Below the pieces are notes generated by a model. It was not told the origin of the DNA, made no database searches, and saw only the letters and a list, made by a program, of their open reading frames with translations. A stretch of DNA of 64,000 bases from Akanthomyces muscarius (lineage: Eukaryota; Ascomycota; Sordariomycetes; Hypocreales; Cordycipitaceae). The DNA lies in the NCBI RefSeq assembly GCF_028009165.1, contig NC_079242.1, positions 620,001 through 684,000 on the forward strand, in the 5' to 3' direction. Position 1 is the stretch's first letter. Every line of letters starts with the position of its first letter. The position numbers and the translations under genes are program-made. This document shows positions 1-10,721 of the stretch, one piece after another.

Positions 1-1829
1 TTGGCAAATCCACCACGATGGTCTTTTGCGCATGATTAACGCGCGGGGCGGCCTTGGGACATTTGCTCACAATTGGCGCCTCGCACTGATCACATTTTTG
101 TGAGCCTCTGCGAGCCTGGCAGCCGTCACCAGCACTAATTCAAAAACGTGTTTCACAGAAATACGCTCATGGTGCGTCCATCATGGCTTGATAGCTCCAA
201 TCGCATATGGGAGCTTGCTATGCCTCAGTCTCTCTACGCATTGCGACTCATTGTTGGAGAGGAGTCTTCCATGCACCAAATCCGCTGTCTGTGGCTGCTC
301 TCACTGGGGCAAGACATTGAGCACTTTGCCCTCATTTCAATTGAGTCGTGTCGCAATGGTCTTGCAAGTTGCGCTAATCTGCAGGATGCATTGATGCTCC
401 TCATGCTCAAAATGAAGCAATACGACCTCACAAGCCGGCGCGATGCGAAAATTGGCGATTTCGAGTTTCGGCGGTTGGCATGCGTTCTCTTCATTGCCAT
501 TCTGTGCCAGGGCTGCACTACTGCTCCTGCCGACGCTTCCGCCCTTAGCCAAGGATCCGGGTGGATATCTTGTCCTTTGGCCCTTATCTTGTTGGATGTG
601 CACCTGTTGGAATACCGTGACACCTGGCTTTCCGATGTTGATGGTCTTTATGTCACTCTTTACAGCGGTTTCTTTGGAGTCGATGATGGCATCCCCAATC
701 GCGACTACGTGCTGACAATGGCATCTGTTCTCGGGTCTATGAGCAGCACGACCCGCCAAAGGATAGAGAGCTCTCTGCTACACATACTCTGCTCGGGCGC
801 AGCTGCGTGAGTAAGTTCCGATTCGGTGACGGAACTATGATCAGGTATAGTCAGGAGTACAGAGCGAACGGAAAAGCTCAGATGCCAGAGCTAGTGATGC
901 GGGATGCGAAGTCCACTAGAGCTACAGGTTATCACCCTAAAATAAGACCTACACACTTGCATGAGAGCTGGACATTATTGACCCATTCTCCGCGCTGGAT
1001 AATACCCCGAGGCTAAGCATGCCTGTCTATTACTGAGACCGTTCCTACCCTAGATGGAGATTTATCGACTCAGCTCGATCGGGCTTTAAATCGCACATCT
1101 TGGCTACACTGTAGATAGAATGCCTAAAACCGCACTGCTTGAGGAACTCAGATGCAGGAAGCCTGCTCTGCCCATGATAGTCTCGCCAAAATGCTAACGC
1201 CACTTACAGCCCGATTGTCATCGACTCTGATCCTGCACAACAGGGATCCGCGGAAAGTTGGTGGGATAGTACGGTGGGGTGGTGGACCCAGCTATCCGGA
1301 ACGGCTAGTATTGTAGCTTCAGCTGGTGTCCTCAGATCTGTCATATCTGACCAGAATCGCTAGAGCTGATTGGGTTGATGGTGTTACCCTTTTCGGCGTG
1401 GGGAGAAAAAGCAAAATACTGTCTTCCTTCCCTCTCTCCCCCACTTCTTAAAAATGCACAGAGACTCAAAAGGGCTGCGGTCCACAGCATGCAGCCGTCA
1501 GCGGCATAATGGCTTGATTTGTAATGCCGTGACCGTAGCTGCAATCTTGCAGTTGGAAGCGGCCAAGGGATACGAGACCAAACCAGGCTTCGCCGCTTAG
1601 TACAACAGCCGGTACAGTGATTTTTCGATCCAGTGCTGACCGAAGTATGGATACAGTGAGGGAAAAGCAAATGCTCCTTTATTTTTAGCACATTTTAGGG
1701 TACGACGTGGGGAACACAGTTTTCTTCAGTATCCGTACTTCACATGGAATCAATTGGCTACTAGTTAACTTAGGACCATGGAAGGAGACCGAATCCTCCT
1801 CCGCCGAAGAGCACACCCTGGTAATAATG
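1..1829. other. Intergenic region, no convincing gene
   Basis: No reading frame here looks like a conserved protein. A 220-codon frame on the + strand (148..810) is overlapped by 129- and 140-codon frames on the - strand, and none shows a recognisable domain, signal peptide or credible intron structure. The stretch 337..759 read on the - strand has short protein-like runs that switch frame, so an old decayed gene is possible but unproven. The segment 1020..1829 shows nothing. The right end probably contains the 3' untranslated region of the molybdoenzyme gene. Confidence 0.5.
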
Positions 1830-3620
1830 TTACTCATCGTCCGCATCGCGGGGGTCATTGGCTTTCCAAAACTTCTCGTAGTCCTCCCAGCTCTGAGACG
1901 GGAACTCGAGCGGAACAGTAATTGGGCCAAAGGGAATGCCTCTCTCGTCAAACTCGTCGAGACGCGCCTTGGTTGCCGGCCTGGACTTGTTGACACTATA
2001 GACCGAGATCCTGTGGCAGGAGCTCGTAACATGCAAGCCCCAGTTCCATGCAGTGCGCACGTCGGGAGGCTGAGTGTTGAGCGCATTGTCCCAGCAGCGG
2101 CAGACAATCTCCACCCAGCCCTCGACATCGCAGGGAAGCTCAAACTCCCACACGCGCCACGACCACTTGCGCTTTTTGCTCATGTTCTCGAGGGGGACAG
2201 TATACCAGTTGAAGCCACCATCGCTGGAGAGCTCCACCCTCTCTGGCCAGCGGCCGCCGCCAGAATACGCCCATCCCTTGCAGCGAATCTTGCCCTTGTG
2301 GATGCAGACCTGCTTGGTCCAGGGCGACATAATGGCAGAACTCACTGGCATTTCTTGAATCTGGATTCCGTCCGTCATCTTGAGGTTGTGCTTTCCAACC
2401 TGCTGAGGAAAATAGAGATATTCGGCACTCTGGACTGGCGCGCGCGACGGATTCTTGATGGCCTTGATGCGGTAGAGCCACTTGACGCTCCGAGCCCCGA
2501 TGTAGCCAAAGACAACAATGCGAAGCGGGTAGCCGTGGATGGCCGGCAGCGGCTCGCCGTTCATCTCCCACGCCAGCATAACCTCGTTGGCTTTGACTTT
2601 AGACCACGGTACGCTAACGAGATAATTCATTGCGTTGTCGTCCTTGAAGTAAGTGTCGGCGCCGTAGAACTCCAAGTGCTTCGCGCCGTCCACCAGGCCG
2701 CCGCAGGCCTTAATAATTTTCTTGAGGCTGATGCCCACATACTCTGCATTCCCAATTGCGCCTTCCGCCCACGGCGCCTGGGGCACTTCATCACCCTGCC
2801 CGGGATATTTGAGAATCTGCTCAATTCGGCGAGTGCCGGAGCACTGAATGGTCACAGTTTTCTGCATGCGCGGATACTTGGACTCGTCCATGATGTCATC
2901 CAGAGTAAAGCTGCGAGGCTTTGCAACAAGTCCATCCAGCATGAAACTAAAGTCGTCCTTGTCGATGATTGGAATACCACCGTGATTTCGCACAAAGTGC
3001 AGGGAATTAGGCGTGATATCTTTGCTGGTGACGAGACGCTTAGGAGGCTCGCCGTTGTAAGGAAACTGCAAGAGGTGCAGCATGTCGGGGTGCTTTTCCT
3101 TGAGGACCGTGTTCCAGGAGTCATCCGGGATTTTGGTGAGCTCTCCGCCGACTGCATGGTGCCACATTTTCCAGTGTGTACCTGGGAGGACTGGATTTGT
3201 TCCTGGAATCGGACCAAGCTGAAATTCTGGGTTTGGTGGGAACGTCTGAGAAGTCAGGATTTTGTGTGCCGCAGCCTTCTTCTCTGGATAATTCTCCCAT
3301 TCTACAAAGCTGGGGGGCACCAGAGTTAGAGAAGAGCCACAGAATGAGCCTCAAGATGTTACTCACCCAGTCCAGCCCTTTCGCTCAATGGCAAAGAGTT
3401 TGTCACGATTGCCAACTGCCTTGATAGCCTTTTCATCTTTGGTGAGAGGGCCAAAGACCTGAGGGGCGAGCTCTTTGGTCTTGGGCTTGGTCATGTCCAG
3501 AACTGGGAGCACAGCTCCGGACAGCCCCTGCTCGATTTTCCACTCATCTGGACGATTTGTGGTCTTCATTTCAGGTGTCTTTGTTTGCACAGGGGCAACA
3601 ATATTTGTCTTCTTAGGCAT
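1830..3620 (-). CDS. Heme-free sulfite oxidase / nitrate reductase-like molybdopterin oxidoreductase
   Basis: Two exons, complement(1830..3309, 3367..3620), 577 aa. The 57-base GT-AG intron splits a Gly codon and the frame is kept. Residues about 85-350 form the oxidoreductase molybdopterin-binding domain. It has an FVRNHG motif and a QCSGTRR motif whose Cys (about residue 241) should be the molybdenum ligand. Residues about 390-570 match the Mo-cofactor dimerisation domain (KGWAYSGGGRWPERVELS, then CRCWDNALNTQP). There is no cytochrome b5 motif, no FAD/NAD reductase module, no clear mitochondrial presequence and no C-terminal SKL-type signal, so a soluble cytosolic enzyme is inferred. By family it would oxidise sulfite. 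The NHG form of the motif is closer to nitrate reductases, so the substrate is uncertain. It is divergent from a catalase and close to moaA. Confidence 0.88.
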
Positions 3621-4260
3621 TATGATTTATGCGGCGACTTTGCTTCGGGCTGTCTTGCAGCTTCTCAGAGTCGAACGCAAAGATATTTATCTTGAATGGT
3701 TCAGACATAGGCTGGTCATGCGGAGCGCCTGCACAACGCACGGCTGGATGCGCATACTTGTTGTCTCATGCATGATAGCTCGAGGTAAGACAAGATATGA
3801 CTAGAGTTAGGCCGGAATTGGTAATACAAGAATCCAATCAGAATCTAGGAAGCTTTCTTCTCGCATGCTGTGGCTGGTCTAGGCCCCCGCCAATTGTCCC
3901 TCCCTTGCATGTCAGAACACTCGACCCGCACGCACCGCTTGCTACCAGTCAGGACGCGTCGTTACTATCATCACAGATTTTATTGGATCGCCTGTGTTGT
4001 GCGCTGCATCTCGGAAAGCAAGGTGGTCGCTAGCTCGGTTAAAGGCCAAGGTTTGAAAGGAGAGGGGTGTCTTGCATATCTACACGCCCTCCCACGGCTG
4101 GGTAGTGGCGAGGATCTGCTTGTGGAGACGGCTCGAAACGGGCGATTGGCAGAGTCTACGTAAAAGGAAACGGCATCTTATTAAATATGCCAATTAAGAC
4201 GGCCTTGGACAAGCAATTAATTTTCCTTCATTGTCAGTCCACTGCTTTACACTCTCGGTT
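3621..4260. promoter_or_regulatory. Divergent promoter region, molybdoenzyme / catalase
   Basis: This 640-base stretch separates the start codon of the molybdoenzyme (-) from that of the catalase (+), so it must carry both promoters. No open frame in it looks real. I did not find an unambiguous TATA box or a named regulator site. Shared regulation is inferred from the head-to-head arrangement. Confidence 0.55.
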
Positions 4261-6007
4261 ATGGTGAGTAGGCGTTATGTTGTGTCTGTTTCCAAAGCTG
4301 ATTGCCTCTAGGCTTCACAAGACAATATCAGCACACTTGCCAATGGTAATTGCCACAAAAAATGAACGAGAATACATTTTTTTTGGGAAAAAAAGACTGA
4401 AACTTTTGTACAGGGCAACCTAGCGACAACCCAGGGTCTGTGCAGCAAATACGCTATGGCAATAGCAATGGTGGCTTAGTTGTTCTGAGTGATACTCAGA
4501 CCGTCGAAGTACTTGCCCACTTCGCTCGGGAGCGTATCCCCGAAAGGTAAGAAATGCTTCGCTTAAACAAACTGACCTGGAGAGGTTCTGACCCTTGCTT
4601 GCAGAAGTGTCCATGCAAAGGCCGCCGGTGCCTTTGGCGAATTCGAAGTGCTCGAGGATTTGTCCGACTTGACAGATGCAAAGTTCCTCTCTGGAATTGG
4701 CAAGAAGACTCCCATTTTAACTCGCATCTCAACCGTTGGTGGGGAAAAAGGTTCTAGCGATACTGTTCGCGATGTGCGAGGATGGGCAACCAAGTTTTAC
4801 ACGGAGGAGGGTGTTCAGGACTTCGTCTTCAACGATCTTCCGGTGTTCTTCATCCGAGATCCCATCAAATTTCCGTCGATGAACCGCAGCCATAAGCGAC
4901 ACCCCCGAACCAACGTCCCAGATAATGCCATGTTTTGGGATTTTCACAAGAACAACCCAGAGGGGATCCACGCCCTCATGCACCTTTTTGGACGGCGAGG
5001 TATTCCCGAGACGATCAAAAACATCAACGGCTTTAGTGTTCATACGTATACTCTGAACAAGGCAGTAAGTTCCACATCTAGCAGTACTACAGAGCCTATA
5101 CTGACAGGCCATTAAGGACGGAAGCTATGTATATGTCAAGTGGCACTTCAGGCCTGACGATGGTATCAAAACCATGGATGCAGAAACTGCTGCACACCTC
5201 GCTGGAACAGAGCCTGATTATCATATCAAGGGCCTGTTTAACTCCATTGAGAAAGGAGAATACCCCACTTGGACAGTCTGCATTCAGACGATGACGCCAG
5301 AAGAAGTTGCCACGGCGCCAATTGATATTTTCGATTGCACGTACACTTGGCCGCACGAAAGGTATCCGCTGCGTCGAGTTGGCCGTTTGACATTGAACAA
5401 AAATGTTTGCATTGTTAAATCCCGTCTACTCCAGCGACAACTAACATGACTGTAGCCGGACAATTACTTCCAAGATATTGAGCAGGCATGCTTCTCGCCA
5501 TCCAACATGGTGCCGGGCGTTGGGCCATCCGCAGACCCCGGTGAGTTTACAGTGGTAAGAGTTTCGACCGCCGAGGTTGTATCCTAACGCTATTGTGTAG
5601 TTCTGCAAGCAAGAATGTTTAGCTACCCGGATGCGCATCGCTATCGCGTTGGCCCAAACTACTTCCAGCTCCCTCCCAACCGGCCCAAGAATCCTGTCTA
5701 CGCCCCATACGTTCGTGATGGCCCTGGCACTATGAATGGGAACTATGGCAGCGACCCGGACTATGTCTTCTCGGAGCTCCGCCCGGTCGCCCAGAGCAAG
5801 AGAGTCCAAATGCCGACCCATGAGCTGTGGACGGGCAATGTGACTGCATTTACCACGACTGTTACTGACAAAGATTTCGAACAGGCTCAAAGCCTGTACA
5901 AAATTATTTGCAGCGAGCCAAACGGACAAGAGCAACTCCTGGAGAACCTGGAACAGTCGCTGCAAGGCGTCCCAGAAAAGCTTGCTGGCGAAGTTCTCGG
6001 CAAGTAG
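4261..6007 (+). CDS. Catalase (small-subunit heme catalase)
   Basis: Seven coding exons, join(4261..4263, 4312..4345, 4414..4546, 4605..5064, 5108..5404, 5456..5540, 5601..6007), 472 aa. All introns are GT-AG and the sum is in frame. The first coding exon is only the ATG. The enzyme breaks down H2O2 to water and oxygen. The distal His lies in [16 protein letters not shown] (His60), and the partner Asn in [12 protein letters not shown] (Asn133). Their spacing of 73 residues equals that of His75/Asn148 in human catalase. The proximal heme signature [12 protein letters not shown] gives Arg342 and Tyr346. Length fits the small-subunit clade with no C-terminal flavodoxin-like domain. The C terminus (EVLGK) is not a type 1 peroxisomal signal and there is no signal peptide, so the cytosol is likely. 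It is divergent from a possible H2O2-producing oxidase. Confidence 0.93.
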
Positions 6008-6400
6008 CATTGACTTATCAAACGGTCGTACAGCAATATTAACCGCAAAATAGACTATCTCGGACATGTCCATCAAGACATAAAGAACGCCCTTCAAAAG
6101 AGGCTGTCCAAATAGATAGCGATGGAAATAGGTAAGAGACCACCATAGCAGCAAGCTCAACGTGGTTGTGAGAAGCGGCAAACGAAAAACCGTGTTCCAA
6201 TCTTTCGGTACTTTTCATAAAGTAATACAATTTCCTTCTTAAGAGGACCTTTTAAGCCTAATGGTAAATTTGCGGGCTGTTTACCACATAGACCATGTAG
6301 AGGGCGAGGCACTTCCAGAATACGTATAAAGGCGATGACCCCCCCGGCCTCTGTCTGTCCATCTTGTCCTCTCACCTTTCTCCACTCACTACCGCTCATT
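6008..6400. other. Catalase-moaA intergenic region
   Basis: This 393-base region holds the catalase 3' end and the moaA promoter. The - strand frames reaching into it (to about 6230) are continuations of the antisense frame of the catalase and show no protein signature. A pyrimidine-rich stretch at about 6350-6400 precedes the moaA ATG, as is usual for fungal promoters. Confidence 0.5.
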
Positions 6401-7739
6401 ATGCATATTCGAACTGGAGTGCCCCTCTCTCAGCTCTTACCTGTGAGCTTGCGCCAGTCTGCTCCAAGATATATTCCAGCCAACTTCATCCGCTGTCTCT
6501 CAAAAGCGGCACCTCAACCGAATGTAGCTCTCGAGCGACGCAAAGAAGCGATTCGAAGTGCCAAGCCCTTTTCACATTTCCTCACTGATAATTTTGAGAG
6601 GCGTCATGACTACTTGCGGATCAGTGTCACGGAGCGCTGCAACCTGCGGTGTTTATATTGTATGCCTGAAGGTATGTACTACCCGCGCTGACGGCGTTCA
6701 TCAACTGAGTGAAGCGGCAGAGGGCGTGCAGCTGTCACCAGCAGACCACCTGCTCACAACGCCTGAGATTGTCTATCTCTCGACCCTCTTTGTGTCCCAA
6801 GGTGTTACCAAAATCCGACTGACTGGAGGGGAACCGACGGTGCGGCGCGACATAGTGCCACTGATGAACAAGCTTGGCTTGCTCCGCAGTAGTGGGCTCC
6901 GGGAAATGTGCCTCACGACAAATGGAATATCCCTGCGCCACAAACTAGAGCCGATGCTCGAGGCAGGGCTTACAGGCGTGAATCTGAGCCTCGACACACT
7001 GGATGAGTTTCAGTACCAGATCATGACGCGGCGCAAAGGATTCGGAGCGGTGATGAAGAGCATAGACCAAATCCTGGCGATGAACAAAGCAGGCGCTGGT
7101 GTGAAGCTCAAAGTCAACTGCGTAGTCATGCGCGGCTTGAACGAGCAAGAGATTACGTCTTTTGTCGAGTTGACAAAGGAGAAAGATTTGGAGGTACGAT
7201 TCATAGAGTATATGCCGTTTGGTGGAAACAAGTGGAATCGAGGCAAAATGGTCACCTACAAGGAAATGTTGGACCGCATTCGGACCGTGTACCCAGGAAT
7301 ACACGAAGTCAGTGGCCATAGGAACGACACGAGCAGAACCTTTCGGATACCTGGCTTCGCGGGCAAGGTAGGATTCATTACGAGCATGACGGATGACTTC
7401 TGCGCCACATGCAACAGGCTGCGAGTCACAAGCGATGGTAATCTCAAGGTTTGCCTTCACGGCAACGCAGAGGTGTCTCTGCGTGACATGATACGACGAG
7501 GAAACGACGGCAAGCCGTTGGACGACGCTGCGTTCAGTCGTCTCATCGAGGCCGAGAGGCAGAAATTGCCAAACAGAGATGGAGAACTAAAAGGCCCGAT
7601 TGCCACTGGGTGGCTGCCACAAGAACTTGAGCTACTACAAGTAATTGGCGCGAGCGTTAAAAACAAGAAGGAGAAGCATGCAAGCCTGGAAGAGCTGGAG
7701 AAGTTGGATAATAGGCCGATGATCTTGATTGGTGGATAA
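6401..7739 (+). CDS. moaA: Molybdenum cofactor biosynthesis protein A (GTP 3',8-cyclase, MoaA/MOCS1A type)
   Basis: Two exons, join(6401..6671, 6721..7739), 429 aa. The 49-base intron restores the CMPEEGVQLSP sequence typical of the family. The radical SAM enzyme makes 3',8-cyclo-7,8-dihydro-GTP, the first step of molybdopterin synthesis. The SAM cluster is C80-x3-C84-x2-C87. The second 4Fe-4S cluster is C318-x2-C321-x13-C335. The SAM-binding region reads [10 protein letters not shown]. The protein ends in ILIGG, the C-terminal double glycine needed by MOCS1A enzymes. The N terminus is basic and hydroxylated with few acids, consistent with mitochondrial import. An in-frame upstream ATG at 6335 is possible, but the start at 6401 gives the better presequence. 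In Aspergillus the MoaA and MoaC parts are fused (cnxABC). Here the frame stops straight after Gly-Gly. The neighbouring gene encodes a Moco enzyme. Confidence 0.92.
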
Positions 7740-8433
7740 GCATTAACCCTTAGGAAAGAAGCCTGCCCATATTGACACATCATAAAACTTTACCTTGCGC
7801 ATCGCGTTTGCCTCGTAAAGCTATTTGACCGTCTTTTGGCACTTTTTACATCATGAGGAGTGAGAAAAGTGCTGGAGGCACCCCTAGTGTACGTCGAGGA
7901 CTCGCAGCCCATCGCTGATTGGACCACCACCATAGCCACATTGAGTTAGAGCATGCAATGGTGCGCCTTGCTGTTACTACCCAACCGGATTTTACCTAGC
8001 TGGGCAGATTAGTGGCGGCGGCTTCCTCCCCCAAAGTCAAAATGAAGCATCGGGTGGTACGGAAGTCCAGCTGTCGCGAGCTGTAAGTCGGACGAGGCTT
8101 GTCACGAAAATGGGGTTGAAGGCCTTGATGCTGATCAGCTATCGGCAGTTTCCCGCACCTTGCGATAGGAACCCCGCTGATTCGGGAGAACAGCCTCGTC
8201 GCTGAGTGATTGGGCACGAGTTATGGCTTTCAAAAAGACGGATAGGCAGCTGGGACGTTAGTGCAGGCTGCTGGAGGCATTCTGCAGCGTAGCCGGCAAG
8301 CTGAAGTCGGCACTCTAGACCAGATTCAGGTCTTTAAGAGCTGCTTTCCCTGCCCTCTTCGAGAGAATTCACAGCAGATCCTGGCATCTCCTTGGTATCT
8401 CTCCCCAGCTTTACTTGCCCATACAGAGCCACC
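7740..8433. other. Intergenic region; no MoaC-like sequence
   Basis: I read this 694-base stretch in all frames for a MoaC/MOCS1B domain that could be spliced to moaA and found none. It carries the moaA 3' end and the promoter of the acid phosphatase. Frames of 60-90 codons around 8326-8604 on the - strand are shadows of the phosphatase gene. Confidence 0.6.
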
Positions 8434-9930
8434 ATGCACTTTGCTGTGGGAGTGACTTTGGCAGTGCTTGCTAGCATCGGCACCACTTTTGCCGCTTCCA
8501 ATGAGCGAGTCCTTGGCGTGTACGTCTTCCACAGACACGGGGACCGCACGGCCAAGTCCTGGGCTCCCGTCAACCTCACCGCGCTCGGTGCGGACGAGGT
8601 GCACCGGTCCGGCACCTACTACCGCTCCCGCTACATCTCCGCTAATGCCAGCAACAACATCGAGGGTGTGAGCCCCGACGTTCCTCTGCTCGCGCAGCTA
8701 TCCGTCAGCGCTCCCGAGGACGCCGTGCTGCACAACTCGGCCGCTGCGTTTGTGCAGGCCCTCTATCCGCCGAACGGGGCCAGCGAGACGCTCGCCAACG
8801 GCACCAAGGTCGAGGCGCCGCTCGGAGGCTATCAGTATGTGCCCGTCGACGCCGTGACGGCGGACGTGACTGGCAAAGCAGCCGAGAGCAGCGCATGGCT
8901 GCAGGGCAGCAGCAACTGCAACAATGCTATCGTCAGCTCGAATCAGTATTTTGCCTCTGCGGAGTATGCAAGCACCGCCAAAGACTCGGCCGCGTTCTAC
9001 AAAACTCTGTTGCCTGTCATCAATGACACATTCAACTCCAGTACAGCTATCTTCAGAAACGCATATACTAGTACGCTTGCCACCAAAAGGGCTCACTTTC
9101 CTATCTTGCGGCTAATCTGAGAAAATTGTGTAGTCTGGGATTTGATCAATGTTGCCACTATCCACAACTCCTCGATTCCTGCGGACAACCTGTTGACGGA
9201 CGAAACCTTGTCTCGTAGCTTTGATCTCGCCTCACGTCACGAATGGAATCTGGCGTACAATGCCAGCGATCCTGTGCGCGCCATCTCTGGCGCCGTCCTT
9301 GCCGGCCAGATCCTGAACGCGCTACAGTCCATCGTCAATGGTACCGCCGGCAGTCCAAGGTTCAACGTCCAATTCGGCTCGTACGGTGCCTTTATGGCTT
9401 TTTTTGGACTTGCACAGCTGCAAAAGGATTATGACAACTTTTACGGCATCACCGACTACGCCTCGTCCATGGCATTCGAGATGTACACCACGAGCACAAG
9501 CAGCAAGCCAAACCCCGACGAGATCCAGGTTAGATTTCTATACAGCAACGGTACTGCCTCTGACAGCAATCTGAAACAATTCGCTCTCTTCGGCAAGGAC
9601 AGCCAGTCCTGGAGCGACTTCCAAGGCGGCATGTCCAAGTTTGCACTTACTAGCACTGATCAGTGGTGTAAACTGTGCGGCGGCACCAGTGGCCAATGTG
9701 CCACAACCTCTCCAGACCAAGGTGACGGCAATGCCAAGACATCGTTCAGCCATGGAAATGGGATTTCCAAACCTGTGGCTGGTGTCATTGGTGCGCTTGT
9801 CACGCTCGCTGTCATCCTCGGCCTCGAGATGCTGGTCATGGCCGTTGGCGGCATAAGGCTTGTTCGGAAGCGCAAGGCCAATGCTATTGACGAGGGCAGC
9901 GATGACGGTAGCGCTGATAAGGCAAACTAA
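8434..9930 (+). CDS. Membrane-anchored histidine acid phosphatase family protein
   Basis: Two exons, join(8434..9070, 9134..9930), 477 aa, with one 63-base GT-AG intron. A signal peptide (residues 1 to about 20) is followed by the histidine phosphatase signature FHRHGDRT, with Arg34, His35 (phospho-accepting) and Arg38. Many N-x-S/T sites indicate a glycosylated ectodomain. Near the C terminus a hydrophobic helix (about 425-450) is followed by RKRK and an acidic tail, which makes it a type I membrane protein facing the cell surface or the lumen. The second motif of the superfamily, usually His-Asp, is not evident. The corresponding block reads QFGSYGAFMAFFGL, so activity should not be assumed. 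It resembles fungal surface or vacuolar acid phosphatases rather than secreted phytases. Confidence 0.85.
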
Positions 9931-10721
9931 GCCCAGAGCGTCTTGACAATCAGAATGCTAGGCTGGCTGCTTGACCACGATAGTCGAGAAACCAAGAGCA
10001 TGCAAAGATATTCAAGCACTCGAAAAAGAAAAAAAAAGGAGAGAGGAAAAGGCTACCTTGTAAACAACGTCTTATCTGCTCTTCGCTATTCTTATCATAT
10101 TTCTATACAATTGTGATGTCAATTCGGCGATGCGCCGGTGTAAGAGTGACGCCTATTAACAGTCATAATGGGTCGACAAACTACTCGTTTGGGTTGGACA
10201 ATTAAGAGAACCTGGTAAACTCGGAAATTTCCTTCGTATAATTCATCATGTGTTAAGAAAGGCGACACTCTGCCTCTTTGCTATCGCACTGCTATTATCT
10301 TCGGGGACGACTTGCACATGGCACAGCCGACCGGCAAGCGTACCCCCAGACGAATGCGGATCTGGGTCAGCGCCAGTTGACCAGGCTGTTGTAGTACATG
10401 CAGCTGAGTTAGTATTAGGTAAAAGGAGTCAAATTTGACCACCTTTTTATTGCTGAACTGATGCTCACGCGCAAGTCTCTAGTAAATTTCTGCTGCAAGT
10501 AAGCAAAGGCGACAGTATTGAACAAATGTAGTAGTTCACTCTACCTGGTCCATACCAAAGTACACATAGTGTGGGGGTGGACCAGCGCTCCCCCGCAGCC
10601 ATTTTCGGAGGAGCTTGGCTGCAGCTTCACACTTCCAATTCTCCATCCTGCAAGCTGTTCCTTTGCGTACTCTCCCATTCCGCCACAGTAGCGCTCGAGC
10701 TGGTTGCAACCCCGTCTCATA
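9931..10721. other. Intergenic region, phosphatase 3' end and aminopeptidase promoter
   Basis: About 790 bases with an A-rich tract at 10024-10038 and no frame that looks coding. The 62-codon frame at 10250..10438 has no supporting feature. A CT-rich stretch at 10590-10720 leads into the aminopeptidase start. Confidence 0.5.

Noticed and set aside
148..810. 220-codon + strand frame near the left edge
   Set aside because: Overlapped by long frames on the other strand, with no domain, no signal peptide and an unremarkable composition. It is not distinguishable from chance or a decayed gene.
1707..3329. 540-codon + strand frame
   Set aside because: Antisense shadow of the molybdoenzyme, whose - strand motifs and splice junction are clear.
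5441..6181. 246-codon - strand frame with hydrophobic start
   Set aside because: Antisense to the catalase 3' exon; no family signature.
7740..8433. Search for a MoaC exon to fuse to moaA
   Set aside because: No MoaC-like block was found on either strand. The 73-codon - strand frame at 7996..8217 does not match.
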